Part shown: piece after piece, positions 1 through 6,924 of the stretch
Layout of the letters: every line of letters starts with the position of its first letter
Position numbering within the stretch: the first letter of the stretch is position 1
Origin: a virus
IMG/VR virus record: IMGVR_UViG_3300023179_000011
Coordinates: 62,001-126,000 of that record
DNA: 64,000 bases
Reading direction: 5' to 3' (one strand)
Made by a program: the position numbers and the translations under genes
Notes under the pieces: generated by a model
Database searches by the model: none
What the model saw: the letters and a program-made list of their open reading frames with translations, nothing else
Told to the model about the DNA's origin: nothing

Positions 1-328
1 TACCTTCGCCCTTACCCTGCACGACGCGGTTTGCAAGTGCCTGCAGCACTTCCGGGTTGCCGAGAAACCGGTGAAAGTTCTTTAGCACAATAAGCATGGG
101 CTGCTTGGGTTGCGGCTGATCAAGAAACCGCAACGCCTGCAGCGGACCGGGAGCCTGTGCGTTCCCCGAATAAAGCTGGCGGTCGATGTCCCAGACATCG
201 AATCCCCATTCCTTCTCTTCCGTTACACGACGAATCGACGCAATCGCGTCGTCGCACTCCTGCGATTCAACCCAGATGCCGGAGAAGCCGGCGCATACCA
301 GCTCCTTGATTTCTTTTTCGAGCGACAC
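1..328 (-). CDS. Ycf46-like AAA+ ATPase, N-terminal part (cut by window edge)
   Basis: Partial gene; the 3' end lies beyond the left edge. Translating the minus strand from a GTG at 328, with AAAGG six bases upstream, gives about 109 open codons. The visible part reads SLEKEIKELVCAGFSGIWVE, then a segment ending in DVWDIDRQL, then MLIVLKNFHRFLGNPEV. This matches my memory of the N-terminal domain of Ycf46-type AAA+ ATPases, which have a degenerate P-loop-like fold and an LKDFHPFL-type motif before the true Walker motifs. The Walker A and B motifs would lie outside the window, so ATPase activity cannot be confirmed. It follows DUF1257 and DUF2997 genes in the same operon, which supports the call. 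Confidence 0.6.
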   Translation of the reverse strand, partial: MSLEKEIKELVCAGFSGIWVESQECDDAIASIRRVTEEKEWGFDVWDIDRQLYSGNAQAPGPLQALRFLDQPQPKQPMLIVLKNFHRFLGNPEVLQALANRVVQGKGEG

Positions 329-367
329 TTGTGACCTTTGATGTTGTGTTGTGGGTACTAGTTACTG

Positions 368-559
368 TCAGTTGCTTTCGGCGATCTGCTCGTCGTTACT
401 GGTTGTGTAAAACTCGCCGGTTAGCTGCTCGTCTACCTTTGCGCCCAGCGCCTGCTCCAGCGCGCGGGTTGCGTCCTGACAAGAGCTGCCCGTAAAGCCG
501 CTCGTTTCAATCTTGGTGCCGCCCTTCGGGTCAACAATGATTTCGATAGTCTTCGACAT
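368..559 (-). CDS. DUF2997 small protein
   Basis: A 63-residue protein starting MSKTIEIIVDPKGGTKIET and containing GFTGSSCQDATRALEQALG. This is the pattern of DUF2997: a beta-hairpin with a P-x-G motif, then G-x-x-G-x-x-C and a short helix ending in LEQALG. Its biochemical role is unknown. It lies two bases downstream of the DUF1257 gene and upstream of the Ycf46-like ATPase, so the three are almost certainly co-transcribed. The single conserved Cys (about residue 27) could bind a metal or a partner, but that is inference. Confidence 0.75.
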   Translation of the reverse strand: MSKTIEIIVDPKGGTKIETSGFTGSSCQDATRALEQALGAKVDEQLTGEFYTTSNDEQIAESN

Positions 560-561
560 GT

Positions 562-927
562 TTAGAAACCTCCCGTCAGGCTGAGTTTGACCGAACCGTC
601 CGGCAGCATTTCCTCAAACACCGAGTAGCCGCCCTTCTGCGCCTCATAAATCGCTTTCTCGACCGCATACGCCTGCAGGAACCTGTCCAGCTCTTCCTGC
701 TTGCCCCACGCGCCGTTGTAGTTGTCATAGTTCGCGGCGCCGGTTTCCGTATTGAACACAGCCGGGAACTGCCAGCCGGGAAGCTTTACAGCGAGACCGT
801 CCGCCGACTGCCCGGCGAAAAGAACGTGATGACCGGCCTTCGGCGCCTCAAGGCCGAGACGCTTGCAGGCCGCTTCGACGGCAGCCGCGTCTTTTACTTC
901 CGTCTTGATTTGAACGATATGAGACAT
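562..927 (-). CDS. DUF1257 / Ycf35-like protein
   Basis: A 121-residue protein. The start MSHIVQIKTEVKDAAAVEAA, central GWQFPAVFNTETG and YDNYNGAWGK segments, and the C-terminal half with LDRFLQAYAVEKA and GGYSVFEEMLPDGSVKL are typical of DUF1257, the family of the chloroplast and cyanobacterial Ycf35 protein. Function is unknown; the family also occurs in bacteria and viruses. It sits directly upstream of a DUF2997 gene and a Ycf46-like ATPase, forming a three-gene module. No signal peptide or membrane segment is seen, so the protein is probably cytoplasmic. Confidence 0.8.
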   Translation of the reverse strand: MSHIVQIKTEVKDAAAVEAACKRLGLEAPKAGHHVLFAGQSADGLAVKLPGWQFPAVFNTETGAANYDNYNGAWGKQEELDRFLQAYAVEKAIYEAQKGGYSVFEEMLPDGSVKLSLTGGF

Positions 928-928
928 G

Positions 929-1249
929 TTAGCCTCGATGATCCTTTTCTTTTAGGTAGTGTTGAAGTGCGCACACAATTGTGCTTTCAAATATCTCGGG
1001 CGTTATGTAGTCAGTGCCCGCAAAATACGCTAATACTGCGACCGCAGCGTCGCGGTCATATATCGATTTAAAAACGCGCGGACCGTGCGGCGTGTCCAGC
1101 CGATACTCTGCGATGTCGTGTAGCGTAACGACTTCGGGTACGGCTATTATTTCGCCGTGTTTACGCCGCAACTCGTTTAATTCATCGAGTGCCGACAAGA
1201 TCCGTTCGCGATCGTCGTCGAAACTGCTCTCGTCGGTATATGGCGTCAT
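929..1249 (-). CDS. hypothetical protein, 106 aa
   Basis: I do not recognise a family. The start MTPYTDESSFDDDRERILSA was chosen because its ATG overlaps the stop of the upstream gene as ATGA (1246-1249); the longer reading adds an Arg/Cys-rich leader that looks non-coding. The protein is acidic at its N-terminus and largely helical, with a central EVVTLHDIAEYRLDTPHG segment. It is one base from the DUF1257 gene, so it probably belongs to the same operon as the Ycf35/46 module. Confidence 0.65.
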   Translation of the reverse strand: MTPYTDESSFDDDRERILSALDELNELRRKHGEIIAVPEVVTLHDIAEYRLDTPHGPRVFKSIYDRDAAVAVLAYFAGTDYITPEIFESTIVCALQHYLKEKDHRG

Positions 1250-1554
1250 CGATACGCCACAACCTCTGCGCGCGTTTCCACCCAGACATGCGCGCCACAA
1301 GCAAGCGGAGCGTCAGGAGAGTAGACCACGCAAGACTTGCCGCGCACGTCTACGTTTTTTGCCGCGTACGTTTTGTTTCGCCATTTTATTGTTAGCGGCG
1401 GAACACGTATGTTTTGCTTTTTATTGTCGCGAATAATGTGCTGGTTAACGTGAATACGTTTGATCGTACCAGCCGGCATTGTCATTTCATCAGCGTCGCC
1501 CGGGAAACGCAGCGGAATACGGGGCTCAAGTAGGCAGACGTCTTCTGTCGCCAT
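1246..1554 (-). CDS. hypothetical protein, 102 aa
   Basis: A basic, beta-rich protein with the motif GTIKRIHVNQHIIRDN, then PPLTIKWRNKTYAAKNVDVRG, and a C-terminal CGAHVWVETRAEV segment. Small proteins with this I-K-R-I-H-V-N-x-H and CGA-x-V-W-I/V-E-T pattern are familiar from phage and bacterial hypothetical proteins, but I know of no assigned function. The stop overlaps the next start by four bases. No clear ribosome binding site is seen; a strong stem-loop (1570-1611) lies just upstream. Confidence 0.65.
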   Translation of the reverse strand: MATEDVCLLEPRIPLRFPGDADEMTMPAGTIKRIHVNQHIIRDNKKQNIRVPPLTIKWRNKTYAAKNVDVRGKSCVVYSPDAPLACGAHVWVETRAEVVAYR

Positions 1555-1569
1555 TGGTAAAGATATTTA

Positions 1570-1611
1570 TCCGCGTCGGTGCGGTCGTCCGTGACCGCCA
1601 CCGCCCGCGGA
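1570..1611 (-). other. Strong intergenic stem-loop
   Basis: Nested complementary blocks: 1570-1575 with 1606-1611, 1577-1581 with 1599-1603, and 1582-1586 with 1593-1597, around a six-base loop. Sixteen base pairs in total with small bulges. It lies between the stop of the acidic protein gene (1620) and the next gene start (1554). No U-run follows on the minus strand, so it may be an mRNA stability or processing element rather than a classical intrinsic terminator. Confidence 0.5.
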
Positions 1612-1619
1612 AAACTTTA

Positions 1620-2498
1620 CTAAGACATCATGGAGCGCAGCTGCTTGTGCTCCGCCAAGATTTCTCCGGCGGTGTCGTAGCAACCGTCGCACGCCGCCAG
1701 AAACGCCGTGGCAGCCTTCAGCTGGTCCATCGGCAGCGTTGTCGAGCCGGTCGGGCCCTTCGCTACCGGGCGCTTCGGCGCAACCTTGGCGGGTTCCGCC
1801 TTGGCGTGCTTCCTACGCGCCGCGTCGCGGCTACGTTCTTCTCCGGCCGCAACAGCAGTCGCCGGGCCGCGCTTTCCAGAAGCGACGCCCGCCTTTTTCA
1901 ACAGCTGGCTCACCTGAGCCGGGCTGACCGTTACACGCTTCTTGGCGAGCGCTGCCACGATATCAACACCGCGGAGCGAATCGCCAGACTCCTGCCGACG
2001 CTCGATCTCCTCGCGGATGTGATCGGCGCCGCTCTTCTTCTCGGCCATGTCCTTCACCTTCCTTTTTGTGGTCTTCGTCGCCTTTGGCGATTCGACCGGG
2101 TCATCGTCTTCGTCGGCCTCCACAGCGGAGTCGACAGTATCGTCAGAAACCTCGTCGCCGTCTTCTGGCGCATATTCGGTTTCATCGTCGTCAGCATCCG
2201 CAATTTCGTCTTCGGGCAGTTTTGCTGCCGTCTCGCGGATGTCTTCATTACCTTCGTCTTCGTATTCGGTCTCTGCTTCAGCGTACGCAGCGTCGTCGTC
2301 GACCGAATCCTCTTCAAGCTCGGCGTCGACGTCCGCGTCGACCTCCTCGTCGTCATAATCTTCTGGCGTTGCGAACCGCATCCGTGTGGCTCCTTTCTCC
2401 TTCTTCTTCTCTTTCTCTGCAGGTGCCTTGCTGGTTGCGCCCGGCAGTGGTTTCCCCCACAGATTAGCCGGACTCACAAACTTTTCAGCCTTGGCCAT
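1620..2498 (-). CDS. Acidic protein with helical DNA-binding-like module, 292 aa
   Basis: The start MAKAEKFVSPANLWGK is supported by GGAGAGG seven bases upstream; the longer reading is rejected. Residues about 50-150 are an Asp/Glu-rich low-complexity tract. A basic linker (TKTTKRK) follows, then a helical unit (GADHIREEIERRQESGDS, VDIVAALAKKRVTVSPAQVS) that looks like a winged-helix or HTH-like domain, a Lys/Ala/Pro-rich linker, and a last helix pair starting PMDQLKAATAFLAACDG. This layout resembles small transcription-factor-like proteins I associate with Planctomycetota genomes. DNA binding is inference; the acidic tract could instead mimic nucleic acid. Confidence 0.7.
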   Translation of the reverse strand: MAKAEKFVSPANLWGKPLPGATSKAPAEKEKKKEKGATRMRFATPEDYDDEEVDADVDAELEEDSVDDDAAYAEAETEYEDEGNEDIRETAAKLPEDEIADADDDETEYAPEDGDEVSDDTVDSAVEADEDDDPVESPKATKTTKRKVKDMAEKKSGADHIREEIERRQESGDSLRGVDIVAALAKKRVTVSPAQVSQLLKKAGVASGKRGPATAVAAGEERSRDAARRKHAKAEPAKVAPKRPVAKGPTGSTTLPMDQLKAATAFLAACDGCYDTAGEILAEHKQLRSMMS

Positions 2499-2586
2499 AG
2501 CGTCCTCTCCTAAAGCGCCGCCAGTCGAAACACTTCGACAATGTGTGCGGCTAAATGAAAAATACACGGCCGAAAACAAAAATCAA

Positions 2587-3006
2587 CTAGCGTGACTTTT
2601 TTCGGCGTCGCGGTTTCTTTTTAACCGCGAGTTTCGGCTGGGTTTTCGCGCCAATGTTGTATTTTGGCGGGACGACGCAATTCTGCTCGCGCAGTGTTCC
2701 GTCATTTAAGTGGGGCCACTTTTCAAGCGAGTGGATCGCGCCGATTAGATTCCACGTGGCGTGCCCGAGATGGTCTTCAGACCGATCTCCGCCCAAGAAG
2801 TTGTAGATGTGCGCAATGGCATGATTTAGTAGATCTGCCACCGGCATTCCATTTTCCCAGTTATAGGGACCAAACTTTTCTGCACCTTCGTTATAGGTTT
2901 GTGCCAATGCGCGAAGACCTATTGGCGATATCAAGTCGTAGCGCACCGCGTCGCAATCTGCACTGCGTACGGCGCCTGTGGTGTACTCGTGGCGTTCGTT
3001 GCTCAT
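2587..3006 (-). CDS. dATP/dGTP diphosphohydrolase-like protein
   Basis: A 139-residue protein with the features of the phage dATP/dGTP diphosphohydrolase N-terminal family (formerly DUF5664, related to MazG-type hydrolases): TGAVRSADCDAVRYDLISPI, YNEGAEKFGPYNWENGMP, LLNHAIAHI, GDRSEDHLGHATWN. The repeated E-x-x-x-(E/D/H) helices supply the metal-binding residues. Such enzymes trim dNTP pools; in phages with diaminopurine DNA the MazZ relative removes dATP/dGTP. The basic tail (KKKPRRRKKSR) could bind nucleic acid. The start overlaps the upstream stop as ATGA. No PurZ or DpoZ is seen in this window. Confidence 0.75.
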   Translation of the reverse strand: MSNERHEYTTGAVRSADCDAVRYDLISPIGLRALAQTYNEGAEKFGPYNWENGMPVADLLNHAIAHIYNFLGGDRSEDHLGHATWNLIGAIHSLEKWPHLNDGTLREQNCVVPPKYNIGAKTQPKLAVKKKPRRRKKSR

Positions 3007-3314
3007 TCGAGAAAACTTTCTGGCCGAAAGGCGAAATAGAAACGCGGATCGTCGTTGAACGCAACTGTGCCTCGTACGCCGTCCACCTTGCGAATTACGT
3101 GCACATACGGCGGATCGAAGTGTGATACCTCGAACGTGTCGAGCAGTTGCGCACTATTCCAGACTTGTTCGCCGTATTGCGTTTGCAGTACGGTGCGGAT
3201 TTCATCTGGCCCGCGAAGGGCAATCTGGTCTTTGATAACATTGCGCAGCATTACGTGCCCAATGTCCAGCGGGATCTGCGCGGCAAGTTCTTTAGCTTTG
3301 GGTGGTGTCGGCAT
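3003..3314 (-). CDS. hypothetical protein, 103 aa
   Basis: Not recognised. The ATG at 3314 (MPTPPKAKELAAQIPLDIGH) is preferred over an in-frame TTG four codons upstream. It has a helical N-terminal half (VIKDQIALRGPDEIRTVLQ) and a beta-rich C-terminal half (PPYVHVIRKVDGVRGTVAF). It overlaps the end of the preceding gene by about 20 bases and the start of the diphosphohydrolase gene by four, so it is translationally coupled within a small operon. Confidence 0.6.
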   Translation of the reverse strand: MPTPPKAKELAAQIPLDIGHVMLRNVIKDQIALRGPDEIRTVLQTQYGEQVWNSAQLLDTFEVSHFDPPYVHVIRKVDGVRGTVAFNDDPRFYFAFRPESFLE

Positions 3315-3690
3315 TTGGTTGTACAAGCTTGTCCAGTTCTTCTTTCTGTTGTTTTATTTGCTCAGCGACATGCGCCGCGTACTGGTCAAGCATCCGAAGC
3401 TGTCCGACAAGATCTTTGTGCACGTCGACACTGAATAGCGAGAGCCGCCGAAGCAGCATAAGCAAGCTGGCGGTGAACGGCGGCTCTTTGCTGCGCAGAC
3501 TTAGAAGGCCGGGCGGCGCATTTTCTGGCTGCGAAGTCCACAAGGGCACAAGGGCAAGACCGTGTAATTCTGGCACGGCAGCCATGACTTCGTTGCAGAA
3601 TTCTTCTCCGCGCCGCATAAACTCTACGTCGAACGGTAAACGGTCAGATTGAATTTCAGGTTGCTGTTCAGGTTGCTGCGGCGTATCCAT
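3292..3690 (-). CDS. hypothetical protein with C-terminal coiled coil, 132 aa
   Basis: Not recognised. A Gln/Pro-rich N-terminus (MDTPQQPEQQPEIQ) leads into a mixed domain with a PPFTASLLMLLRRLS helix. The C-terminal 50 residues (LRMLDQYAAHVAEQIKQQKE) form a likely coiled coil. It sits between small membrane-protein genes and the diphosphohydrolase operon; nothing in the sequence fixes a role. Confidence 0.6.
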   Translation of the reverse strand: MDTPQQPEQQPEIQSDRLPFDVEFMRRGEEFCNEVMAAVPELHGLALVPLWTSQPENAPPGLLSLRSKEPPFTASLLMLLRRLSLFSVDVHKDLVGQLRMLDQYAAHVAEQIKQQKEELDKLVQPNADTTQS

Positions 3691-3703
3691 TAAACATCCT
3701 TTG

Positions 3704-4051
3704 TTACTGCGCGTAGCGCGATTCTTTTGGGAGCATGCCGTCGATTACGTTACCGAGGCGTGTCGCGGCGAGACTGTACACCACTACGCGAATGGCAGTC
3801 TCGACCATACCGCCAATTCCTGTTCCTGCCAATAGCAGCAAAAACAGGTAAAATGGCGCGTGATATGACTTGCAAAACGGGCAATTGATCAGCTCTAAAA
3901 GCTTTCCCTTTGCCGTATTGTAGGGTGTCACATCTTGGAGTGCTTGCGCGTATGCTCGCGCCGTTTCAAACAGCGACCCCTTATGCCACACTTCGATGAT
4001 TGCCCCGGCGGCAAGTGTGACCGCTAAAAAGTCTAGAGCAGTTATTGTCAT
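3704..4051 (-). CDS. DUF1360-like membrane protein
   Basis: A 115-residue protein with a hydrophobic N-terminal segment (ALDFLAVTLAAGAIIEVW), a central INCPFCKSYHAPFYLFLLLL segment and a further hydrophobic stretch (MVETAIRVVVYSLAATRL). The C-P-F-C-x-S motif placed immediately before a membrane helix is characteristic of the DUF1360 family of small membrane proteins, whose function is unknown. The start overlaps the stop of a second small membrane-protein gene (ATGA). A role in the cell envelope is possible, but a lysis role is not shown. Confidence 0.6.
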   Translation of the reverse strand: MTITALDFLAVTLAAGAIIEVWHKGSLFETARAYAQALQDVTPYNTAKGKLLELINCPFCKSYHAPFYLFLLLLAGTGIGGMVETAIRVVVYSLAATRLGNVIDGMLPKESRYAQ

Positions 4052-4230
4052 CGCCGTCTGCGCTTAGGTTGATTTGCAGTGTAGCCGTTCATAAAACAAG
4101 CGCCGCTATAGATTGCGCCAGCGGCCATAAGCAAGCCGGCAATACCGACCTGCGACATTGAGCAAATACCGGCAAAAAGCATTAGAGCAACGTAACCTGA
4201 AAAAGTTGCGTGGGAATCTGACTGCGACAT
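4048..4230 (-). CDS. Small two-helix membrane protein, 60 aa
   Basis: A short protein with two hydrophobic segments (YVALMLFAGICSMSQVGIAG and a second one running LLMAAGAIYSGACF) and a very basic tail (PKRRRR). This is a holin-like topology by size and charge. No family is recognised, and no endolysin is visible next to it, so a lysis function is only a guess. Coupled by four-base overlap to the DUF1360-like gene downstream. Confidence 0.55.
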   Translation of the reverse strand: MSQSDSHATFSGYVALMLFAGICSMSQVGIAGLLMAAGAIYSGACFMNGYTANQPKRRRR

Positions 4231-4455
4231 TTATGGTGCCTGACTGTCGCCGTGCGGCCACACCTGTGTACGAGTTGTGTCCGGCGCGGCAGAATTGAAT
4301 TGATAGTAGGGTAGCGGCAACGGCGCCTCAAGTTTAAGATGGTTCACGGCATTATCCGGGAAGTAAACCTGCGGGCCGGGCCCGCGCCGGGTTCCTTCAA
4401 TGTAACGCTGTTTGCGTTCTTGATACAGTTTTGCAGAGCGTCCGACGTTAGCCAT
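4231..4455 (-). CDS. hypothetical protein, 74 aa
   Basis: The start MANVGRSAKLYQERKQRYIE at 4455 is chosen because GGAGG lies four bases upstream; a longer reading starts at 4485 inside a regulatory inverted repeat. The protein is basic at the N-terminus and Pro/Tyr-rich at the C-terminus (LPLPYYQFNS). No family recognised. A TATACT box 36 bases upstream of the start may be its promoter. Its stop abuts the next gene start. Confidence 0.6.
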   Translation of the reverse strand: MANVGRSAKLYQERKQRYIEGTRRGPGPQVYFPDNAVNHLKLEAPLPLPYYQFNSAAPDTTRTQVWPHGDSQAP

Positions 4456-4468
4456 ATAACCTCCAATA

Positions 4469-4509
4469 GTACGCGCTTGGGTCACCGTTTAGTATACCCA
4501 AGCGCGCAC
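4469..4509 (-). promoter_or_regulatory. Long inverted repeat with TATACT box in its loop
   Basis: Fourteen-base arms (4469-4482 and 4496-4509), with one G-U pair in the RNA, flank a 13-base loop. The minus-strand TATACT at 4491-4496 spans the loop and one arm base. The gene at 4455 starts 36 bases downstream with a GGAGG. This could be an operator over a promoter, or a terminator-like hairpin after the 54-residue gene that is reused as a promoter. No -35 TTGACA is visible at normal spacing. Confidence 0.4.
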
Positions 4510-4512
4510 CGA

Positions 4513-4677
4513 TCACTTGCGAGTTGTTTCTTTGACCGCCGCCGCAGCAACTTGACACATGTAACCAAGCACATTTGCCAGTCCCGCGAGGCCGTAAACG
4601 AAAACATGCCCCGTATATTTGAGGCTGTCTTCGACCCATTGAAACTCTGACTCGCTACCGCTGTTATTGTGGTTCAT
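4513..4677 (-). CDS. Small membrane protein, 54 aa
   Basis: A short reading frame starting MNHNNSGSESEFQWVEDSLK, followed by a hydrophobic segment (VFVYGLAGLANVLGYMCQVA) and a short basic end (KETTRK). It fits a single-pass membrane protein, and its position next to other small membrane genes supports it being real. Its ATG (4677-4675) shares the palindrome CATG with the terminase ATG (4676-4678) on the other strand. A weak AGG lies about seven bases upstream. Confidence 0.55.
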   Translation of the reverse strand: MNHNNSGSESEFQWVEDSLKYTGHVFVYGLAGLANVLGYMCQVAAAAVKETTRK

Positions 4678-6592
4678 GGATAAACCTGATCAAACAATTA
4701 TTGAAGCAATTGACATGCCTTCCACGGGCGTGCAAGCACTTCTACAAGAATTAATCTCTATCGACGTGACGGATGTGCAGTCTGTTCACGCGCGCGCTGC
4801 AGTTTTGCAGCAGCTCGCGGGGCAGCACGCGTTTCCATCACTCGAACCTATTTTGCCGTTGGTTCTGAATCTAAATGGACGCCCGTACAGTATTCAGAAC
4901 CATATGCCTTTTTCCCCACTTTTTCGGCTGCTGACGCCGAAAAATCAGGTGTGGTGTACGGGACGTCAGGTATCAAAATCGACCAGCCTAGCAGCGCACG
5001 GAGTTGTTGTTGCCAACTCTATCCCGTTTTTCAAAACGTTATTCATTACACCGCTATACGAACAGATACGGCGGTTTTCAAATAATTACGTTCGTCCGTT
5101 TATCGATCAGTCCCCTGTGAAGTCGCAATGGAGCGGCACGACTACCGAGAATTCAGTTCTGCAAAGATCTTTTAAGAACAACTCAATGATGTTGTTCAGC
5201 TTTGCGCTTTTGGATGCGGATCGTGTGCGTGGTGTTTCTGCAGACCGCGTGTGTATTGACGAAGTTCAGGATATGGATCCCGATCACGTGCCAATCATTC
5301 AAGAAACGATGTCTTACTCCAGATGGGCGACTAGTTATTACACAGGAACTCCGAAGACCCTTGATAACTTAATTTACGGATTGTATAAACGATCATCACA
5401 GGCCGAATGGTTTATACCTTGTCACTCTTGCAAGCATTGGAGCATTCCAGCGCTTGAGTATGACTTAGATAAAATGATCGGCCCATACAGCGTTCATATC
5501 AGCGAGAAGTATCCCGGCACCGTCTGCGCTAAATGTCAGAAACCGATCAGCCCAAGGCATGGTCGGTGGGTGCATAGATATCCCGAACGCCGCTGGCAAT
5601 TTGCCGGGTATCACGTACCACAGATGATACTGCCGCTTCATTTCTCTGACCCTGAAAAGTGGTCAACTCTATTGTTGAAGAGAGAGGGTTTTGGGAATAT
5701 GACCCAAGCCCAGTTCTACAACGAAGTAATGGGAGAAAGCGTCGATACCGGTCAGAAGCTCATCAGCGAAACTGATTTGAAGGCTGCGTGCGTGCTAGAC
5801 TGGGAAAACAAGAAAGAACCAGACCCTAAATGCTTTACAAATCTCTCGCAATACAAACATCGCATTCTCGCGATCGACTGGGGCGGCGGCGGAGAAGCAG
5901 GTATTAGTTTCACCGTGCTTGCTGTGCTGGGGTTCCGCCCGGATGGGACTATCGACACGCTGTGGGCCAAGCGCCTGCTTATCGGCGGCGATCATTTGGC
6001 CGAAGCTGTTGAATGTATGCGCTGGTCTAACTTGTTTAATTGCGATTTTGTCGCTCACGATTACACCGGTGCCGGCACGGTCCGCGAAACAGTCATGGTG
6101 CAGGCAGGGTTTAACCTAGAGCGAGTCATGGCCATGCGGCTTGTTCGTTCCGCATCCCAAGATTTGATGGTCTTCAAACCACCTACAGAAATCAATCATC
6201 GAGCGCACTATAGCCTCGACAAAACGCGGTCGTTGCTGTACACGTGTCAGGCGATCAAACTGAAGCAAGTCCGTTTCTTCCAGTATGACTGGTCGTCGCA
6301 GGACTCGCCGGGCTTGGTGTCGGACTTTCTTGCGTTGGTTGAAAATAAAGCCGAGTCTAGACTAGGCGGCGATATTTATACCATTACAAGGAACACGTTG
6401 TTGACTGACGACTTCGCGCAAGCTGTTAACCTAGGCTGCGCCGCTCTTTGGCACGTGAATAACGCGTGGCCCAATTTCGCGGAGATCGCTGGCGTAGCGC
6501 GGTTAAGCGAGCGTACTGTCAAGGCAGAGACGCCCGTAGATGACGACTGGGCGGATGACCCCATCGGACGAAACTATTTCGGCGGATACTAG
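4676..6592 (+). CDS. terL: Terminase large subunit
   Basis: The packaging motor ATPase/nuclease, 638 aa from the ATG at 4676 (an in-frame TTG lies three codons upstream). Walker A is GRQVSKST at about residues 96-103, Walker B IDEVQD at 194-199, and a TGTPKT segment fits the coupling motif. Paired cysteines (PCHSC near 249-252 and CAKC near 284-287) form a zinc-ribbon-like insert. The C-terminal RNase H-like nuclease starts at LAIDWGGGGEAG (Asp about 401) and continues with VAHDYTGAGTVRE. It is a single plus-strand gene in a minus-strand region and overlaps the end of the convergent gene by four bases. No small subunit was identified. Confidence 0.93.
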   Translation: MDKPDQTIIEAIDMPSTGVQALLQELISIDVTDVQSVHARAAVLQQLAGQHAFPSLEPILPLVLNLNGRPYSIQNHMPFSPLFRLLTPKNQVWCTGRQVSKSTSLAAHGVVVANSIPFFKTLFITPLYEQIRRFSNNYVRPFIDQSPVKSQWSGTTTENSVLQRSFKNNSMMLFSFALLDADRVRGVSADRVCIDEVQDMDPDHVPIIQETMSYSRWATSYYTGTPKTLDNLIYGLYKRSSQAEWFIPCHSCKHWSIPALEYDLDKMIGPYSVHISEKYPGTVCAKCQKPISPRHGRWVHRYPERRWQFAGYHVPQMILPLHFSDPEKWSTLLLKREGFGNMTQAQFYNEVMGESVDTGQKLISETDLKAACVLDWENKKEPDPKCFTNLSQYKHRILAIDWGGGGEAGISFTVLAVLGFRPDGTIDTLWAKRLLIGGDHLAEAVECMRWSNLFNCDFVAHDYTGAGTVRETVMVQAGFNLERVMAMRLVRSASQDLMVFKPPTEINHRAHYSLDKTRSLLYTCQAIKLKQVRFFQYDWSSQDSPGLVSDFLALVENKAESRLGGDIYTITRNTLLTDDFAQAVNLGCAALWHVNNAWPNFAEIAGVARLSERTVKAETPVDDDWADDPIGRNYFGGY

Positions 6593-6924
6593 AAAATCCG
6601 CCAGCAATAGTCTTCGATAAATTTTTTCATCGGACGGTGGTCACGAATCTTTGCGTTCTCGATAACGTCGATTACTTCGCGCGCCGCGTCAGCCAGCGCC
6701 GCCGCAGCTTCCGTACAATCCATAGACGAGTCGTATAGGTCCCAACCGGCGCCCGACCGGGGTATTGCCGGTTCTTTGCCTTCAAACGCGTCAGCAATCA
6801 GTCGCTGAAACACGCCGTCCGGTTCAGTGTCGAGCGCGCCGAACTGCCGGTACTTTGTCTGAGTGTGCTCAAATCGCCGAATCGCTTCTTGAAGTTTCTC
6901 CACCGTCAGCGTCATTGGAGTCAT
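6589..6924 (-). CDS. hypothetical protein, 111 aa
   Basis: Not recognised. An acidic, mostly helical protein (LQEAIRRFEHTQTKYRQFG; AAAALADAAREVIDVIEN). Three in-frame starts are possible (TTG 6939, ATG 6924, ATG 6915); the middle one is reported. It overlaps the 3' end of the upstream gene by about 56 bases whichever is used. It converges on the terminase gene with a four-base overlap. Confidence 0.5.
   Translation of the reverse strand: MTPMTLTVEKLQEAIRRFEHTQTKYRQFGALDTEPDGVFQRLIADAFEGKEPAIPRSGAGWDLYDSSMDCTEAAAALADAAREVIDVIENAKIRDHRPMKKFIEDYCWRIF

Noticed and set aside
1479-2513. Plus-strand open frame of 344 codons opposite the acidic protein gene
   Set aside because: Composition (Arg/Leu/Phe/Val-rich) is the complement of the acidic tract; no ribosome site, and the minus gene has a strong one.
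4448-4639. 63-codon minus-strand frame upstream of the 74-residue gene
   Set aside because: It runs through the long inverted repeat in another frame; the 54-residue frame from 4677 is better supported by its membrane segment and start context.
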